Below, in pieces: positions 1 through 9,200 of a stretch of 64,000 nt of DNA. This DNA comes from Calothrix sp. PCC 6303 (GTDB lineage: Bacteria; Cyanobacteriota; Cyanobacteriia; Cyanobacteriales; Nostocaceae). The DNA lies in the NCBI RefSeq assembly GCF_000317435.1, contig NC_019751.1, positions 5,084,001 through 5,148,000 on the forward strand, written 5' to 3'. Under the pieces are notes generated by a model, which did no database searches, had not been told where the DNA came from, and worked only from the letters and a program-made list of their open reading frames with translations. Both the position numbers and the translations under genes were made by a program. Numbering within the stretch: the stretch's first letter is position 1; the number at the start of each line of letters is the position of its first letter.

Positions 1-461
1 ATCAGCTTTTCCATCGCTAAACTGACGGCATTGCTAGAACCAGGAAGGGAAAAAATTAGTTTTTGACGGTAAATCCCAGCTGTTGCACGAGATGCGATCG
101 CGCGGGAAGCAATTTCTTGATAACTTAGAAATCTGAAGAGTTCACCAAAACCGGGTAAGGTTTTTTCTAAGAGTTGCTCAATTACATCATAGGTGGTATC
201 TCTGGGGGCAATACCTGTGCCACCATTGAGGATGATGACATCAATACCTGGATGCTGGGAAAGTTGCTGAATCTGACTTTTAATTTGCGCTGGTTCATCT
301 GGCAAAATCATGTAAGCCATAATTTTATGGCTATCACGACTGAGGTATTCTTGAATTAATTTACCGCTTTTATCTGTTTCTGTTGTGCGTGTATCGCTGA
401 TGGTAATTGCCCCACAGTTGAGGCTGATTGTTGAGGTATCTGGGTGAGGAAGATGTTCCAT
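1..461 (-). CDS. moaB: MoaB/MogA-family molybdopterin adenylyltransferase (3' end cut by window edge)
   Basis: The reverse strand reads openly from an ATG at 461 to the window edge, about 153 codons, so the C-terminus is missing. The translation contains NGGTGIAPRDTTYDVIE, the MPT-binding signature of the MoaB/MogA fold, and further on PLPGSSNAVSLAMEKL, typical of the family's last third. Family members adenylylate molybdopterin before molybdate insertion, as cytosolic oligomers. The protein begins MEHLPHPDTSTISLNCGAIT, so this start fits the usual short N-terminal tail. The neighbour psb28 is co-oriented upstream, with about 60 bp between them. Whether it acts as MoaB or MogA cannot be decided from the fragment. 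Confidence 0.85.
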   Translation of the reverse strand, partial: MEHLPHPDTSTISLNCGAITISDTRTTETDKSGKLIQEYLSRDSHKIMAYMILPDEPAQIKSQIQQLSQHPGIDVIILNGGTGIAPRDTTYDVIEQLLEKTLPGFGELFRFLSYQEIASRAIASRATAGIYRQKLIFSLPGSSNAVSLAMEKL

Positions 462-522
462 ATGCGGGGAGTTAGGAATGAAATTCCTAACCCATAACTT
501 AGAAGTATGTTGACTACGTTTA

Positions 523-855
523 CTATTGGTCTAAGTCTAAACCATTCTGTTCGGCATAGCGCTCCATAAAACGCATAAAACGATCCCATTCTTCAACAGA
601 CTTCATGATATGTAATGCTTCAAGAGCGTCAGCCTTCCCATTCACAAATTTGCCCTTAACCTCGCGGGTGACAATTTCACCCTCCTCATCAATCATGTAC
701 ATCCCGGTAATTTCTTCGGTACTGGTAGCATCTAATGCTCTAGGATTTTGAAAAAAGAACGTAGCTGTGCCACTTTCACCAGAACGCGATCGCGTTAAGC
801 GGACATCGGGAATAACTTCTTCTGTAATACCTTTGGAAAATTGAATCTCAGCCAT
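523..855 (-). CDS. psb28: Photosystem II assembly protein Psb28
   Basis: This 110-residue protein begins [10 protein letters not shown] and has the Psb28 (Psb13/Ycf79) hallmarks: the TFFFQNP segment near residue 33, the MYMIDEEGE hairpin near residue 52, and the C-terminal helix [19 protein letters not shown]. Psb28 binds transiently to the CP47 side of PSII assembly intermediates on the stromal face of the thylakoid. I chose the ATG at 855 over an in-frame TTG three codons upstream because it gives the family's usual N-terminus. No strong Shine-Dalgarno is visible. The length is that of a complete family member. Confidence 0.95.
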   Translation of the reverse strand: MAEIQFSKGITEEVIPDVRLTRSRSGESGTATFFFQNPRALDATSTEEITGMYMIDEEGEIVTREVKGKFVNGKADALEALHIMKSVEEWDRFMRFMERYAEQNGLDLDQ

Positions 856-1051
856 GACGCGCAAATTTAAAGTTTTATGATCTTTAACTTAATATTTTCT
901 CATCATTTGACACCTACTCAATACCCATGGATGAGTGTTTTAGAAAAGGATACATTTTCAATATTGCACAACCAGTTAGTATTTGTGATATTTTTGTTTA
1001 GTTGCGAGCCAAAAACTACATAATTGATCACAGTCGTAATAATGAACCGAA

Positions 1052-1513
1052 ATGCTGGTACAGTTCCGCGAGATAAATCCCTTCGATGTCTGGATTTGGC
1101 TAAGATTTAGTAACGTTCCTTCACAACGGGAAAAACAGTTCGTTGAGGAAGCTTTTGACTCTTGGTTTTACCTGGGTAAGTTGGGTGCTTTTAATGCCGA
1201 AAACTTGCAGGTACAGGATACAGGGCTAGAACTTAGTTACATGGACTATTATCAACAAGGGTATCAGCAGAGTCTCAAAGCTTTGATGCATAATATGGGA
1301 AGATTTGAGTATGAGGGAGAATGGGCTAGATGCTGGTTTGACCTTGGAACCTCGGATGCGATCGCGCTTGACGTTTTAATCAATGCTTTAACCCAATTAA
1401 GTCAAGAATACGTCACCATCGAAGAATTAATTATTGGTGGTGAAAACTCAGATTGGTCAATTGAAGATAGCGACAGCCGTCCAGAATCCATATACGATAA
1501 TTACGACAATTAA
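1052..1513 (+). CDS. DUF3531 family protein
   Basis: The 153-residue protein starts MLVQFREINPFDVWIWLRF, the typical opening of the cyanobacterial and plastid DUF3531 family, whose function is not established. It continues with a conserved aromatic-rich region (MDYYQQGYQQSLKALMHNMGRFEYEGEWARCWFDLGT, described here in two overlapping blocks around residues 65-100) and ends in an acidic tail (residues 133-153). No signal peptide or membrane segment is visible. An out-of-frame ATG lies 10 bases upstream, so the start is the first in-frame ATG. It is divergent from psb28, with a 196-bp gap that would hold both promoters. Confidence 0.85.
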   Translation: MLVQFREINPFDVWIWLRFSNVPSQREKQFVEEAFDSWFYLGKLGAFNAENLQVQDTGLELSYMDYYQQGYQQSLKALMHNMGRFEYEGEWARCWFDLGTSDAIALDVLINALTQLSQEYVTIEELIIGGENSDWSIEDSDSRPESIYDNYDN

Positions 1514-1610
1514 AACTCCTCCATCACGAAAAGTACAGTTTTGTCATTGCGTAGACATGCAGCAGTTTTCCGGAGGATGGTAAATCCCCAAGTTTAAGTA
1601 GGTTGTGGGA

Positions 1611-1640
1611 AGTGAGTAGGGAATAGTGAGTAGTGAGTAG
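1611..1640. repeat. Short tandem repeat (GTGAGTA type) in a 302-bp gene-free gap
   Basis: The gap 1514-1815 carries three to four imperfect copies of a heptamer like AGTGAGT. This is the STRR type known from heterocystous cyanobacteria. Nothing else in the gap looks coding. Confidence 0.6.
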
Positions 1641-1815
1641 TTTTAAGGGTTTAAGGTAAATTTATACTCTGCTACATAGCGGAAACTTTTTTGGAGGCGG
1701 AAGCCGCCAAAAATAGTTTTTAAGAAGTTGTGTTTATTTCTAACCATCTACTTAGCTACACCTACCCACACGAGAAGACTTTTTGAGAAAATCCTAACTA
1801 ATAATTAATTATCAA

Positions 1816-2256
1816 ATGCATAAAGAAGGCGAAATTCGGGTTGTAGTTTTAGGAATAATCCGTGATGGAGATAGAATTTTTGTCTCCAAAGGATACGATC
1901 CAGTTAAAGAAACCACCTTTTATCGTGCCATGGGTGGCGGTGTAGACTTTGGTGAAACTAGCTTAATAGCTTTAGAGCGGGAATTTCAAGAAGAAATTCA
2001 AGCAGAGTTAAAAAATATTCGCTATATCGGCTGTTTAGAAAATATCTTTACCTTCAATGGTAAACCTGGACATGAGATTTTTCAGGTATACGAATGCGAT
2101 TTTGTTGACCCTAAATTCTACGAACTGGAAACAATCAATTTTTCCGAAGGTAAACGCCAGAAAACCGCAGTTTGGGTAAATATAAACAGCTTTAAATCTG
2201 GAGAATACAGATTAGTTCCAGAACAATTTATTAATTACCTAGGACTTGCTGAATAA
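1816..2256 (+). CDS. NUDIX hydrolase
   Basis: This 146-residue single-domain protein hydrolyses an unknown nucleoside-diphosphate-linked substrate. The Nudix box runs from G41 to about residue 63: G41, E47, R55, E56, E59 and E60 are in the right spacing and supply the Mg2+ ligands. The conserved glycine near the end of the box is replaced by Q62. The length suits a minimal NUDIX domain. The last codons and the stop lie inside a dispersed repeat (2240-2357), so the original C-terminus may have been altered. No partner gene is adjacent, and the substrate cannot be inferred. Confidence 0.9.
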   Translation: MHKEGEIRVVVLGIIRDGDRIFVSKGYDPVKETTFYRAMGGGVDFGETSLIALEREFQEEIQAELKNIRYIGCLENIFTFNGKPGHEIFQVYECDFVDPKFYELETINFSEGKRQKTAVWVNINSFKSGEYRLVPEQFINYLGLAE

Positions 2257-2357
2257 CTATAAAACATTTATTTATCAACACTTTCGCTATTTTTTATCCG
2301 GGGAAAATGCAAGTAAATAAGGTTTTGAGGTTTAAAAAACTTGCATTCAGATTTATT
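2240..2357 (+). repeat. Dispersed 118-bp repeat, copy A
   Basis: The segment matches 54221-54338 in the same orientation with about eight mismatches. It begins TAGGACTTGCTGAATAAC and ends CATTCAGATTTATT. It overlaps the NUDIX stop codon. It carries no ORF and could be the end of a decayed insertion sequence or a MITE. Confidence 0.85.
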
Positions 2358-2515
2358 TTAGTAAAAAAATGGAAAAAATAAGGGTATGTTCTTTGTTAAG
2401 AGTTCCCTAGGGAGCATCTCACTTTCGTAAAAACACTATTTATTAGCCTGCGTAGGCAGGCTTTGTACCTGTAGCCCCAGACTTCAGTCTGTTCGCGCAG
2501 CACGGGCTTGGCTTA

Positions 2516-3466
2516 TCACTTCAAATACCCACGTTTCCAAAGATAAAAAGGACTAATAAAACTGTTAACAAATAGCTCCAGTTCACAAGCTGCAACCAAC
2601 TCACTTTTGACCTGCCAGCGATATTTAATCAGATGTAAAATCACTCTTTTGAGATCATTCACCATATAAGCAAGAGATAAAAATGGTCTCATCCAAGGTT
2701 TAATTCTTGCCATTCGAGTTACGTAGCGACTTAAACCAATCCCTCGGAAAAAAGGAATTAAATAATCTCTTTGTAAACGCCATTGAGGAATTTGGTGATA
2801 AATTTCCATCTCAGGGTTATACCAGATTTCCCAACCTGCTTTTTGAATATAAGCAAGCATTTCTAAATCTTCCCCAGCTAGCATATTACCACCTACTCTA
2901 CCAATTAAAATTTGTGTTTCTGGAACACTCTCCAACCAAGCCTGTTGACGTATAACTAAACCAGCCGAAGGAGGTAAAAGATTAGCCTTAGGATCATATA
3001 ATAGCGGCATATCTCCACGTTCAGTAATTGCTAAAAATGGAGTAATTCGTTGAAAATTATCAGGGGGATTAACTTCCCAATTTGGGTGTATTTGACTAGC
3101 AAAAGCCCCCGCTTGGGGATATTTTTCCCCAAAAATATAAGCATTAGCAACCCAATTAGATTCTGGGTAATTATCATCATCCAGAAACCCAATAAATTTG
3201 CCTTTTGCTTGTGCAACAGCCAACTTACGAGCATGGGCTGCACCTTGCTTAGTTTCTAGTAAATATTTGAGTTGATAAGGAAATTGCCAATTTTCTTGAT
3301 AGGATTTGACCAATTTAGCAGTATTATCAGTACTGTTATTATCAACAATAATTATTTCCCAAGTTAAATTTTCAGTATTAATTTGATTTTTTAGTCTTTC
3401 TAATAGTTCTGGCAAGCGTTTCTCGCCGTTGTAAGTTGGCACAGCGACGGTGAAATCAATATTCAT
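2516..3466 (-). CDS. hpsE: Hormogonium polysaccharide glycosyltransferase HpsE (GT2)
   Basis: This 316-residue family 2 glycosyltransferase has the GT-A start FTVAVPTYNGE (residues 5-15), the nucleotide-binding VDNNSTDNT near 41-49, and a DDD metal-binding triad at 96-98. A hydrophobic basic C-terminal segment suggests membrane association. Family members transfer a sugar from a nucleotide donor. Its place at the end of a co-oriented run hpsA-B-C-D points to HpsE, needed for the hormogonium polysaccharide in Nostoc punctiforme. I start at ATG 3466. A longer frame from TTG 3502 adds 12 atypical residues. Spacing to hpsD is about 107 bp. hpsF and hpsG are not seen here. Confidence 0.85.
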   Translation of the reverse strand: MNIDFTVAVPTYNGEKRLPELLERLKNQINTENLTWEIIIVDNNSTDNTAKLVKSYQENWQFPYQLKYLLETKQGAAHARKLAVAQAKGKFIGFLDDDNYPESNWVANAYIFGEKYPQAGAFASQIHPNWEVNPPDNFQRITPFLAITERGDMPLLYDPKANLLPPSAGLVIRQQAWLESVPETQILIGRVGGNMLAGEDLEMLAYIQKAGWEIWYNPEMEIYHQIPQWRLQRDYLIPFFRGIGLSRYVTRMARIKPWMRPFLSLAYMVNDLKRVILHLIKYRWQVKSELVAACELELFVNSFISPFYLWKRGYLK

Positions 3467-3573
3467 TATTTTTAAATGGATAAAGTCGATCTTACAGATC
3501 AATTTTGAATCTTAATACTAGGTTTTATGTTCAGTATTATGACTGATCTTTTTGAACTAGTTGGTTGTGGAAA

Positions 3574-4302
3574 TTAACTATTGCACGCTGAGTCCTTTGC
3601 TGTTCGCATTCCACCCAAAAGCGTTTGGACAATTACACAGCGTTTAGTTGTACCAGGGGTAGTAGAATTTGGAGTATCGGGAATAGCAACAACAATCCGT
3701 AAACCTGGTGGATCATCAGAACCAGTTGGTGCTGTTCCTAGATTTGCCTCAGATAAAAGACCTAAATAATCAAAGGTAATTTTTCTTGCTGTTGCTAGGC
3801 TATTAGATGTTGTAACAAGACCAGCAGTATTATTAGCTGTCATGTTTGTTCGTAATAAAAATTTTCTAGATTTTACCCCAACTTCCCCTCCCAGAGGTTT
3901 CCATGCAGTAATATCTGTGGCAGCATAATCAGTATTATCAGGTTTTTTAGTTGGCATAATACTATACTCTGCATTCCCACTACTTTCACGAAACCAAACG
4001 CTATAGCTACGCTTAGTTTTTTTTGCTTCTCGTTGTGCTTCCTGTATTCCTCCAAAAACCTCATCATTCACTTTATTTATTCTTTGTCTATCTGTGAAAG
4101 CTAGCCAACTAGGTGCCGCAATAGCTGAGAGAATACCAATGATTAATACCGTGACTAGTACCTCTAATAAAGTGAATCCACCAGATGATTGAGAATCAAG
4201 TTTAATTGAACCTTTGTTTTTTAAGAAGTATTTTTTATTAGAATAAAATAACTTATTTATGTGGTAATTTTGTAAATTAATTAATAACATTTGATTTACC
4301 AT
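3574..4302 (-). CDS. hpsD: Type II/IV pseudopilin, HpsD position
   Basis: The 242-residue protein has a prepilin signal with cleavage between G42 and F43 (GGFTLLEVLV), Glu at +5 and a hydrophobic helix through about residue 64. A GspH/FimT-like globular domain follows. The leader of 42 residues is unusually long for a class IIIa prepilin. The C-terminus has two cysteines (CVIVQ and the final CNS) that could form a disulfide. The gene starts 11 bp after hpsC, so the two are translationally linked. In N. punctiforme hpsB-D encode minor pseudopilins required for polysaccharide secretion. The letter D is assigned by order only. Confidence 0.8.
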   Translation of the reverse strand: MVNQMLLINLQNYHINKLFYSNKKYFLKNKGSIKLDSQSSGGFTLLEVLVTVLIIGILSAIAAPSWLAFTDRQRINKVNDEVFGGIQEAQREAKKTKRSYSVWFRESSGNAEYSIMPTKKPDNTDYAATDITAWKPLGGEVGVKSRKFLLRTNMTANNTAGLVTTSNSLATARKITFDYLGLLSEANLGTAPTGSDDPPGLRIVVAIPDTPNSTTPGTTKRCVIVQTLLGGMRTAKDSACNS

Positions 4303-4313
4303 ATTTTTCCAGA

Positions 4314-5381
4314 TTACTCAGCACCCAAAAAGCCACGACCTTTTATTTTAATACTTGCTTTAGGAAAATATTCAGAATTCTCAGAATTATATTTAGCACC
4401 GGATTCAAATCTCGCTTTTGCATTACCTCTAATAAATACTCTTGCTACATATTTACTAGAGTTAACGCAAGCATAAAAACTCCCAGTTTGTAAAGCTGCG
4501 GGTGTTGAAGTATAGCGAGGAACTTGTTGCTCATCGCTAGCGCAAGTTGGTGCTATTCCTGTTCCTCCATCAGCAATAGTAGTCTGATCTACAAAATCTA
4601 TCAGAGTAGGTCTTGTTCCTCTAGTTTCATAAGGATCTGAATGTTTTACCCAAGTACCTAATTTCTTCTTTAAATCACCTTCTAAAGATAAATTGAAGGG
4701 CATAAAACCAGAACTAGGGGCTAGAAGGTACCTGACAGTTTGTGTACTTGTATTAATTGTTTCAGAACGAGTAATCGTACCACTTAAATCTCGTATACCA
4801 TCTCTGATTTCCCATCGCTCAATTCTCGCAGTCGTGGAATTCCAAGTAGCACTATTATCTTTTACTAAATAGTATGCGACTAAAGAATAAAGCATGTAAT
4901 CTTGCTCATTGCACACACTAGCAGAAAGTGTCACCAAACAACCAGCTCGCTTGTTTTGGGTTCCAACTGTCACATTTTGATCTTTACCTAAAAAGTAACG
5001 CTTCCAAAAAACAAGTACAGGGACTTTTGTTGTTTCAGTTGGAGTAGGTAGCTGGTTAAGTATTCCCCTAATACTTTTTGTTGCATCAGTTGCGTCAGTT
5101 TTACCGTAAATACCATCTGCATCATAGATATACACTGCTTGTTCCATATCCCTGGCAATATAATCTACCGCTGCTTGAACTTCTTGCTCGGAAGATGCTT
5201 TTGCCTGTTCCCTGCGATCTGTATCTAGAATATTGATCATGAAAGTTAGTAAGGGTGTGATCACCAAAACAGCTAAAATCATTGCGACCAATAATTCAAT
5301 CAGAGTAAAACCCTGTTGTTGTTCTTTATGATTAGACTGTATTTTTATTTTGAGAAGATATGCCAGTATATATTTCATCAA
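4314..5381 (-). CDS. hpsC: Pseudopilin HpsC
   Basis: The 355-residue protein has prepilin cleavage after G24 (QQGFTLIELL), Glu at +5 and a transmembrane helix to about residue 47. A GspJ/PilW-like body follows, with a helix rich in Q and E (residues 60-80). Several cysteine pairs lie in the periplasmic part. A PilW-like minor pilin would cap or initiate a pseudopilus. It sits between the other two pseudopilins in one leftward operon. The ATG at 5381 gives a 24-residue leader, of ordinary length. Confidence 0.85.
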   Translation of the reverse strand: MMKYILAYLLKIKIQSNHKEQQQGFTLIELLVAMILAVLVITPLLTFMINILDTDRREQAKASSEQEVQAAVDYIARDMEQAVYIYDADGIYGKTDATDATKSIRGILNQLPTPTETTKVPVLVFWKRYFLGKDQNVTVGTQNKRAGCLVTLSASVCNEQDYMLYSLVAYYLVKDNSATWNSTTARIERWEIRDGIRDLSGTITRSETINTSTQTVRYLLAPSSGFMPFNLSLEGDLKKKLGTWVKHSDPYETRGTRPTLIDFVDQTTIADGGTGIAPTCASDEQQVPRYTSTPAALQTGSFYACVNSSKYVARVFIRGNAKARFESGAKYNSENSEYFPKASIKIKGRGFLGAE

Positions 5382-5447
5382 GCTATTTTCCTTATATTAA
5401 ACATTGTTTTATTTGCATACAAAAACACTAAATCACCGATCAATGCT

Positions 5448-6185
5448 TTACTGCTGACAACCACCAAAACGATCGCAGTAATCTTGATATTTGGTAGCTT
5501 TAGAAGCTATTTCTGTAGCTGTTTCAAATACAGGTGCTTGACGATCGCCTAAACCACCTGTAAAAGTAGATGATTTAGAACCACCTTGCTGAGTTTTGAG
5601 AGTTGTTCCTGTTCCTTTAAAGCCACCTGCTCTATAAACTCTCACTCCCAGTAAATAACCTTTATCTGGATCGTCAGCAGTAGCATTTGGGCTACTACGA
5701 AATGCTTGTAGAATAAAGTCTTTATTACTAGTGCTAGTGCAACCTCCGCCATCTAAATCTATGCAATACAAACTAGAAGTAGCCGTGTCTGCACAATAAC
5801 CCTTAGTTGGTGAAGTACAGTTAGGTAAAGTAGCATTCGGAGCCGCAACCTGAGCAAAACCTAATCGTTGTGAGGTATATACTTTAGTAGTTGAATTTAC
5901 TTCTGTTAATTGTTTAAAGTGTTTTGGTGCATCAATAGATCCAGCTCTAACTCCATCAAGGTATGCTCTAGCTGCTTGTGTTCCTGACTCTACCCTTTTC
6001 GATTGCACACGAGTCGCAACAGATAGGACAATTACAGGGGCGATCGCACTCATGAGAATAGCCACTACTACCAGGGCAATCAAAGACTCAATGATTGTAA
6101 AACCAGACTGACAATCTTCCGCAGATTTGAATTTTCTCCACTTAATTGCTAATTTAATGTGTTGATTTAATTGCTTGCGATTCAT
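5448..6185 (-). CDS. hpsB: Pseudopilin HpsB
   Basis: The 245-residue protein has a cleavage motif after G28 (QSGFTIIESL), Glu at +5 (E33) and a hydrophobic helix through about residue 52. The leader is basic and long (28 residues). Cysteines in the globular part cluster around CTSPTKGYC and YCIDLDGGGC, and again at the C-terminus (DYCDRFGGC), suggesting disulfides. It lies 37 bp after hpsA and 66 bp before hpsC. The operon order matches N. punctiforme hpsA-B-C. Confidence 0.85.
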   Translation of the reverse strand: MNRKQLNQHIKLAIKWRKFKSAEDCQSGFTIIESLIALVVVAILMSAIAPVIVLSVATRVQSKRVESGTQAARAYLDGVRAGSIDAPKHFKQLTEVNSTTKVYTSQRLGFAQVAAPNATLPNCTSPTKGYCADTATSSLYCIDLDGGGCTSTSNKDFILQAFRSSPNATADDPDKGYLLGVRVYRAGGFKGTGTTLKTQQGGSKSSTFTGGLGDRQAPVFETATEIASKATKYQDYCDRFGGCQQ

Positions 6186-6222
6186 TATTTTGCCTCATTC
6201 AACCTCAGTAAACAGCACCTTA

Positions 6223-9200
6223 TTATGGATAATTGCCAGTTGGACAACTTGCAGGACGATAACTAGCTGGAACCGCATCTTTTGACCAGGTTGTACTAGT
6301 TGATGTTGGTAATTCTTTTGCACATAACAAAGTGCTTACCCACGGATCATCTTTACCCACTTCCCGGAAAAACTCCGAAGGTGCGCCGACAGCAGGAGTT
6401 GTAAATCGTTGAGCAAACAAGTCAGGTAGCTGTGATAGTAATGCCACATCAAAACCCCAGACCCTTGTAGGAGGTGTGTAATAAGGTAATGTACCCTCTG
6501 GAGCTCCTTTATTAGTTTTATAGACGTTAAAACGGAAGTCGAAAATACTGATGTTATTGCTGGGAGCAGAACCAGTAGTAGTAAGAGTATTACTGCTTTG
6601 GGAGTTAGCTCTGGAAACTAAGATAGACGCAAACGGTGCAGTGGAATAAGAACTGCGTTTAAACTGAATAAAACTACCGCTGATAAAAGCTGTTCGACTA
6701 TCCCAATTTTCCAAAAATCTTACAAAGTTATGTAAACCAGCAGATTCTTCTTCTGGACGACTAGGAGCGTTACCCCCAACAAATGCTGAGTTGAAAGTAG
6801 TATCTAATGCTCGTTGTACCCATTGGCTTTGAATTAGTACAGTACCACCTCCTACAGGTAATGTGGCAGTTCTGCCTGTGGTAACTGCGGGGGACCCTTC
6901 TGGACTATATATTTGTAAAACTGGTGCTAGGAGCGGCTGTCCTTGAAGGCTTGGAGCTTGAGCTTGAATAAATAATGGCTTATCAGTGGCATAGTCTGGA
7001 TTGGTTGTGGGTGAGGCGGGAGTATGAGTGGTTCTAAACCATAATGCGGTTGGTGTTAGTGGTGTTGGTGTTGGCTTTGTATTGGCAAAGTCGCTGTATT
7101 TAGTCTCCGTAACTACACCTGATCTAATTCCAAGTGGGATTGGAAGCGTACCATCCAGTTGTAAATTGTTAATGGTAGTACCAGGAGTCAATATTCTTGA
7201 AAAAGCCACTCGACGTGGATAACGCTCATAACCTGTGTCTGGTGGTTTTGCAGTTGTACCAGAAATAAGTCGTATTAAAGAACTATTCCCATTAATATCA
7301 TCGATATCTTTGGTTATTATCTCTGATGCTTTCTTTTTCACTCCATTAGTAAGAAAAACAGACCAATGGTCAGGATTATTTTGATCGCATTGCGAGGCAA
7401 TTGGTTGATCGCAAATCTCCATCAAGTATTCACCAAATGCTGCTCTACGTTGAATTGGTGTTACACCATTTGCTAAGTACGATGTTTTATATGCAGCTTT
7501 TGGATACCCAGTAGTATGAACCCAATCAAATGTAGTAACAAAATTATTTACCAATGTAGGGATAGACGAACTAGGAGGAAGCGTAAGAGCATTATTTCTT
7601 AGATCGTAATCGCCATGATTACGAAAACCATCCTGGAAACCAGTTGTAAGAGTGTTGCCACTCAACAAAGTGATACTATCAGCAATAATTGTCGATGGTC
7701 GCCAGAGATCGCCACCTGTTGCTGGACATCCGGTTCTTCCTGGACGACAACCAAAGTTACTATCAGGGGTTGTGCGATCGCCATAAAATTTACTATCAGA
7801 CGTGTCAGTTACTTTCTGTGTAAATTCTTCAATTTGAGTTGTAGCAGTTGAACTAGTCCTATGAAGGTTGAAATCACCTTTTACATACACAGGTAGGTTA
7901 CTAACTAAGATTAAGCCTTTTTCTGCCTGATCGTAAGTTGTTGAGTTTGCTCCGCCCCTTGCCAAATTACTTCCATTGATTAGTCGGATACCACTTGGAC
8001 GACGAGTTGGGTCTAGCTTAAAGTCAGTTTGACTAAATAATTTAATTCGTTCTAATTGTCTGGAATTTGTAAGGCGATTTGCATTCGTATCGATGGTGGC
8101 ATAACTTAAATCTTGCAGTGCATCATCACGAGTCGCGTAGACAATCCCACTCTTTGGCAATAAATATTCAGCTGTGCTGTAAGTTCTTCCAGCAAGATAG
8201 CCCATATCTATTTCAGTAACGCGCATCTCTAAAGGCTGACGTTGTTCTAATTCCAGGTCGTATTGCCCTTGTTTTGTACTGTCTTGGTAGTCAACTGAAT
8301 TCTGAACTGTCTTAACTTCTCTAGAGTCTAAAAATGCTCTTTCTCTAATTGCTCCATGAGCAATTGTAGAATTATTTGGAGATGCTCCATTCAGAATTGC
8401 AAGTGAGCATAACGCAGTATCAACTGCCGAATAATCTGCATAGGTAAAGTTAGTGAAAGTGCTACTTGTATATTTCTGCATTGCATTTCGCAATGGTTCA
8501 TTAACGATACGTCCGTTGGGAAAAACTAATCTGGCTTGACGCTTGAGGGTATTTAAGTAAGTTGTAATACTAGTTCGACCAGGAAAGCCATAGGTTACTC
8601 CATTATTGGATCTTCCTTGTGGATTAGTCCCCAAGCCACCATCAGGTAAGGTTGTAGGGCTTGTCGAATTCTTTGCAGTAGTTTCATTGGTGGGATCATA
8701 GTAGCTGCTAACACAGGCGATAGGCTGCTGACTAACAACATTGGTGGCGTTATTTTTGTAGTGGTAAACAGCCGTTGCCCGCATTAATAGATCACCCTTC
8801 CTGGTGTCGGTAGGATTAGGACTACTCATTGGCATCGCATCCGACCAAACCACTATATTGCTTTGTTGAGTAGTTCCAGCATTTCTATATTGGGCTGGTT
8901 TTGGAACTCTGCCTGCAACTGTCTGAGCAGTGCTGGTATCAACAAAATTAGTATCAAGACCAGTTTCCCCAGGAATTTCATTAGCAGGAAGGACACCTGG
9001 GGCAAAAGTATCCTTTGGTGATGGCAAGAAAGAGTTGGTACTACGTGTATAGCTTGGAGTATCTCCTGTACGTGTAACCCCATCATCATCTACATATATA
9101 CCTGCACCAGTTACTACACGTAAACCACCAACATTTGCAAGCGGATTGGTTGCATCTTTGTCTTCAGCAGCTTTTTGCTCCCAAAAGTCGTTACGATCTG

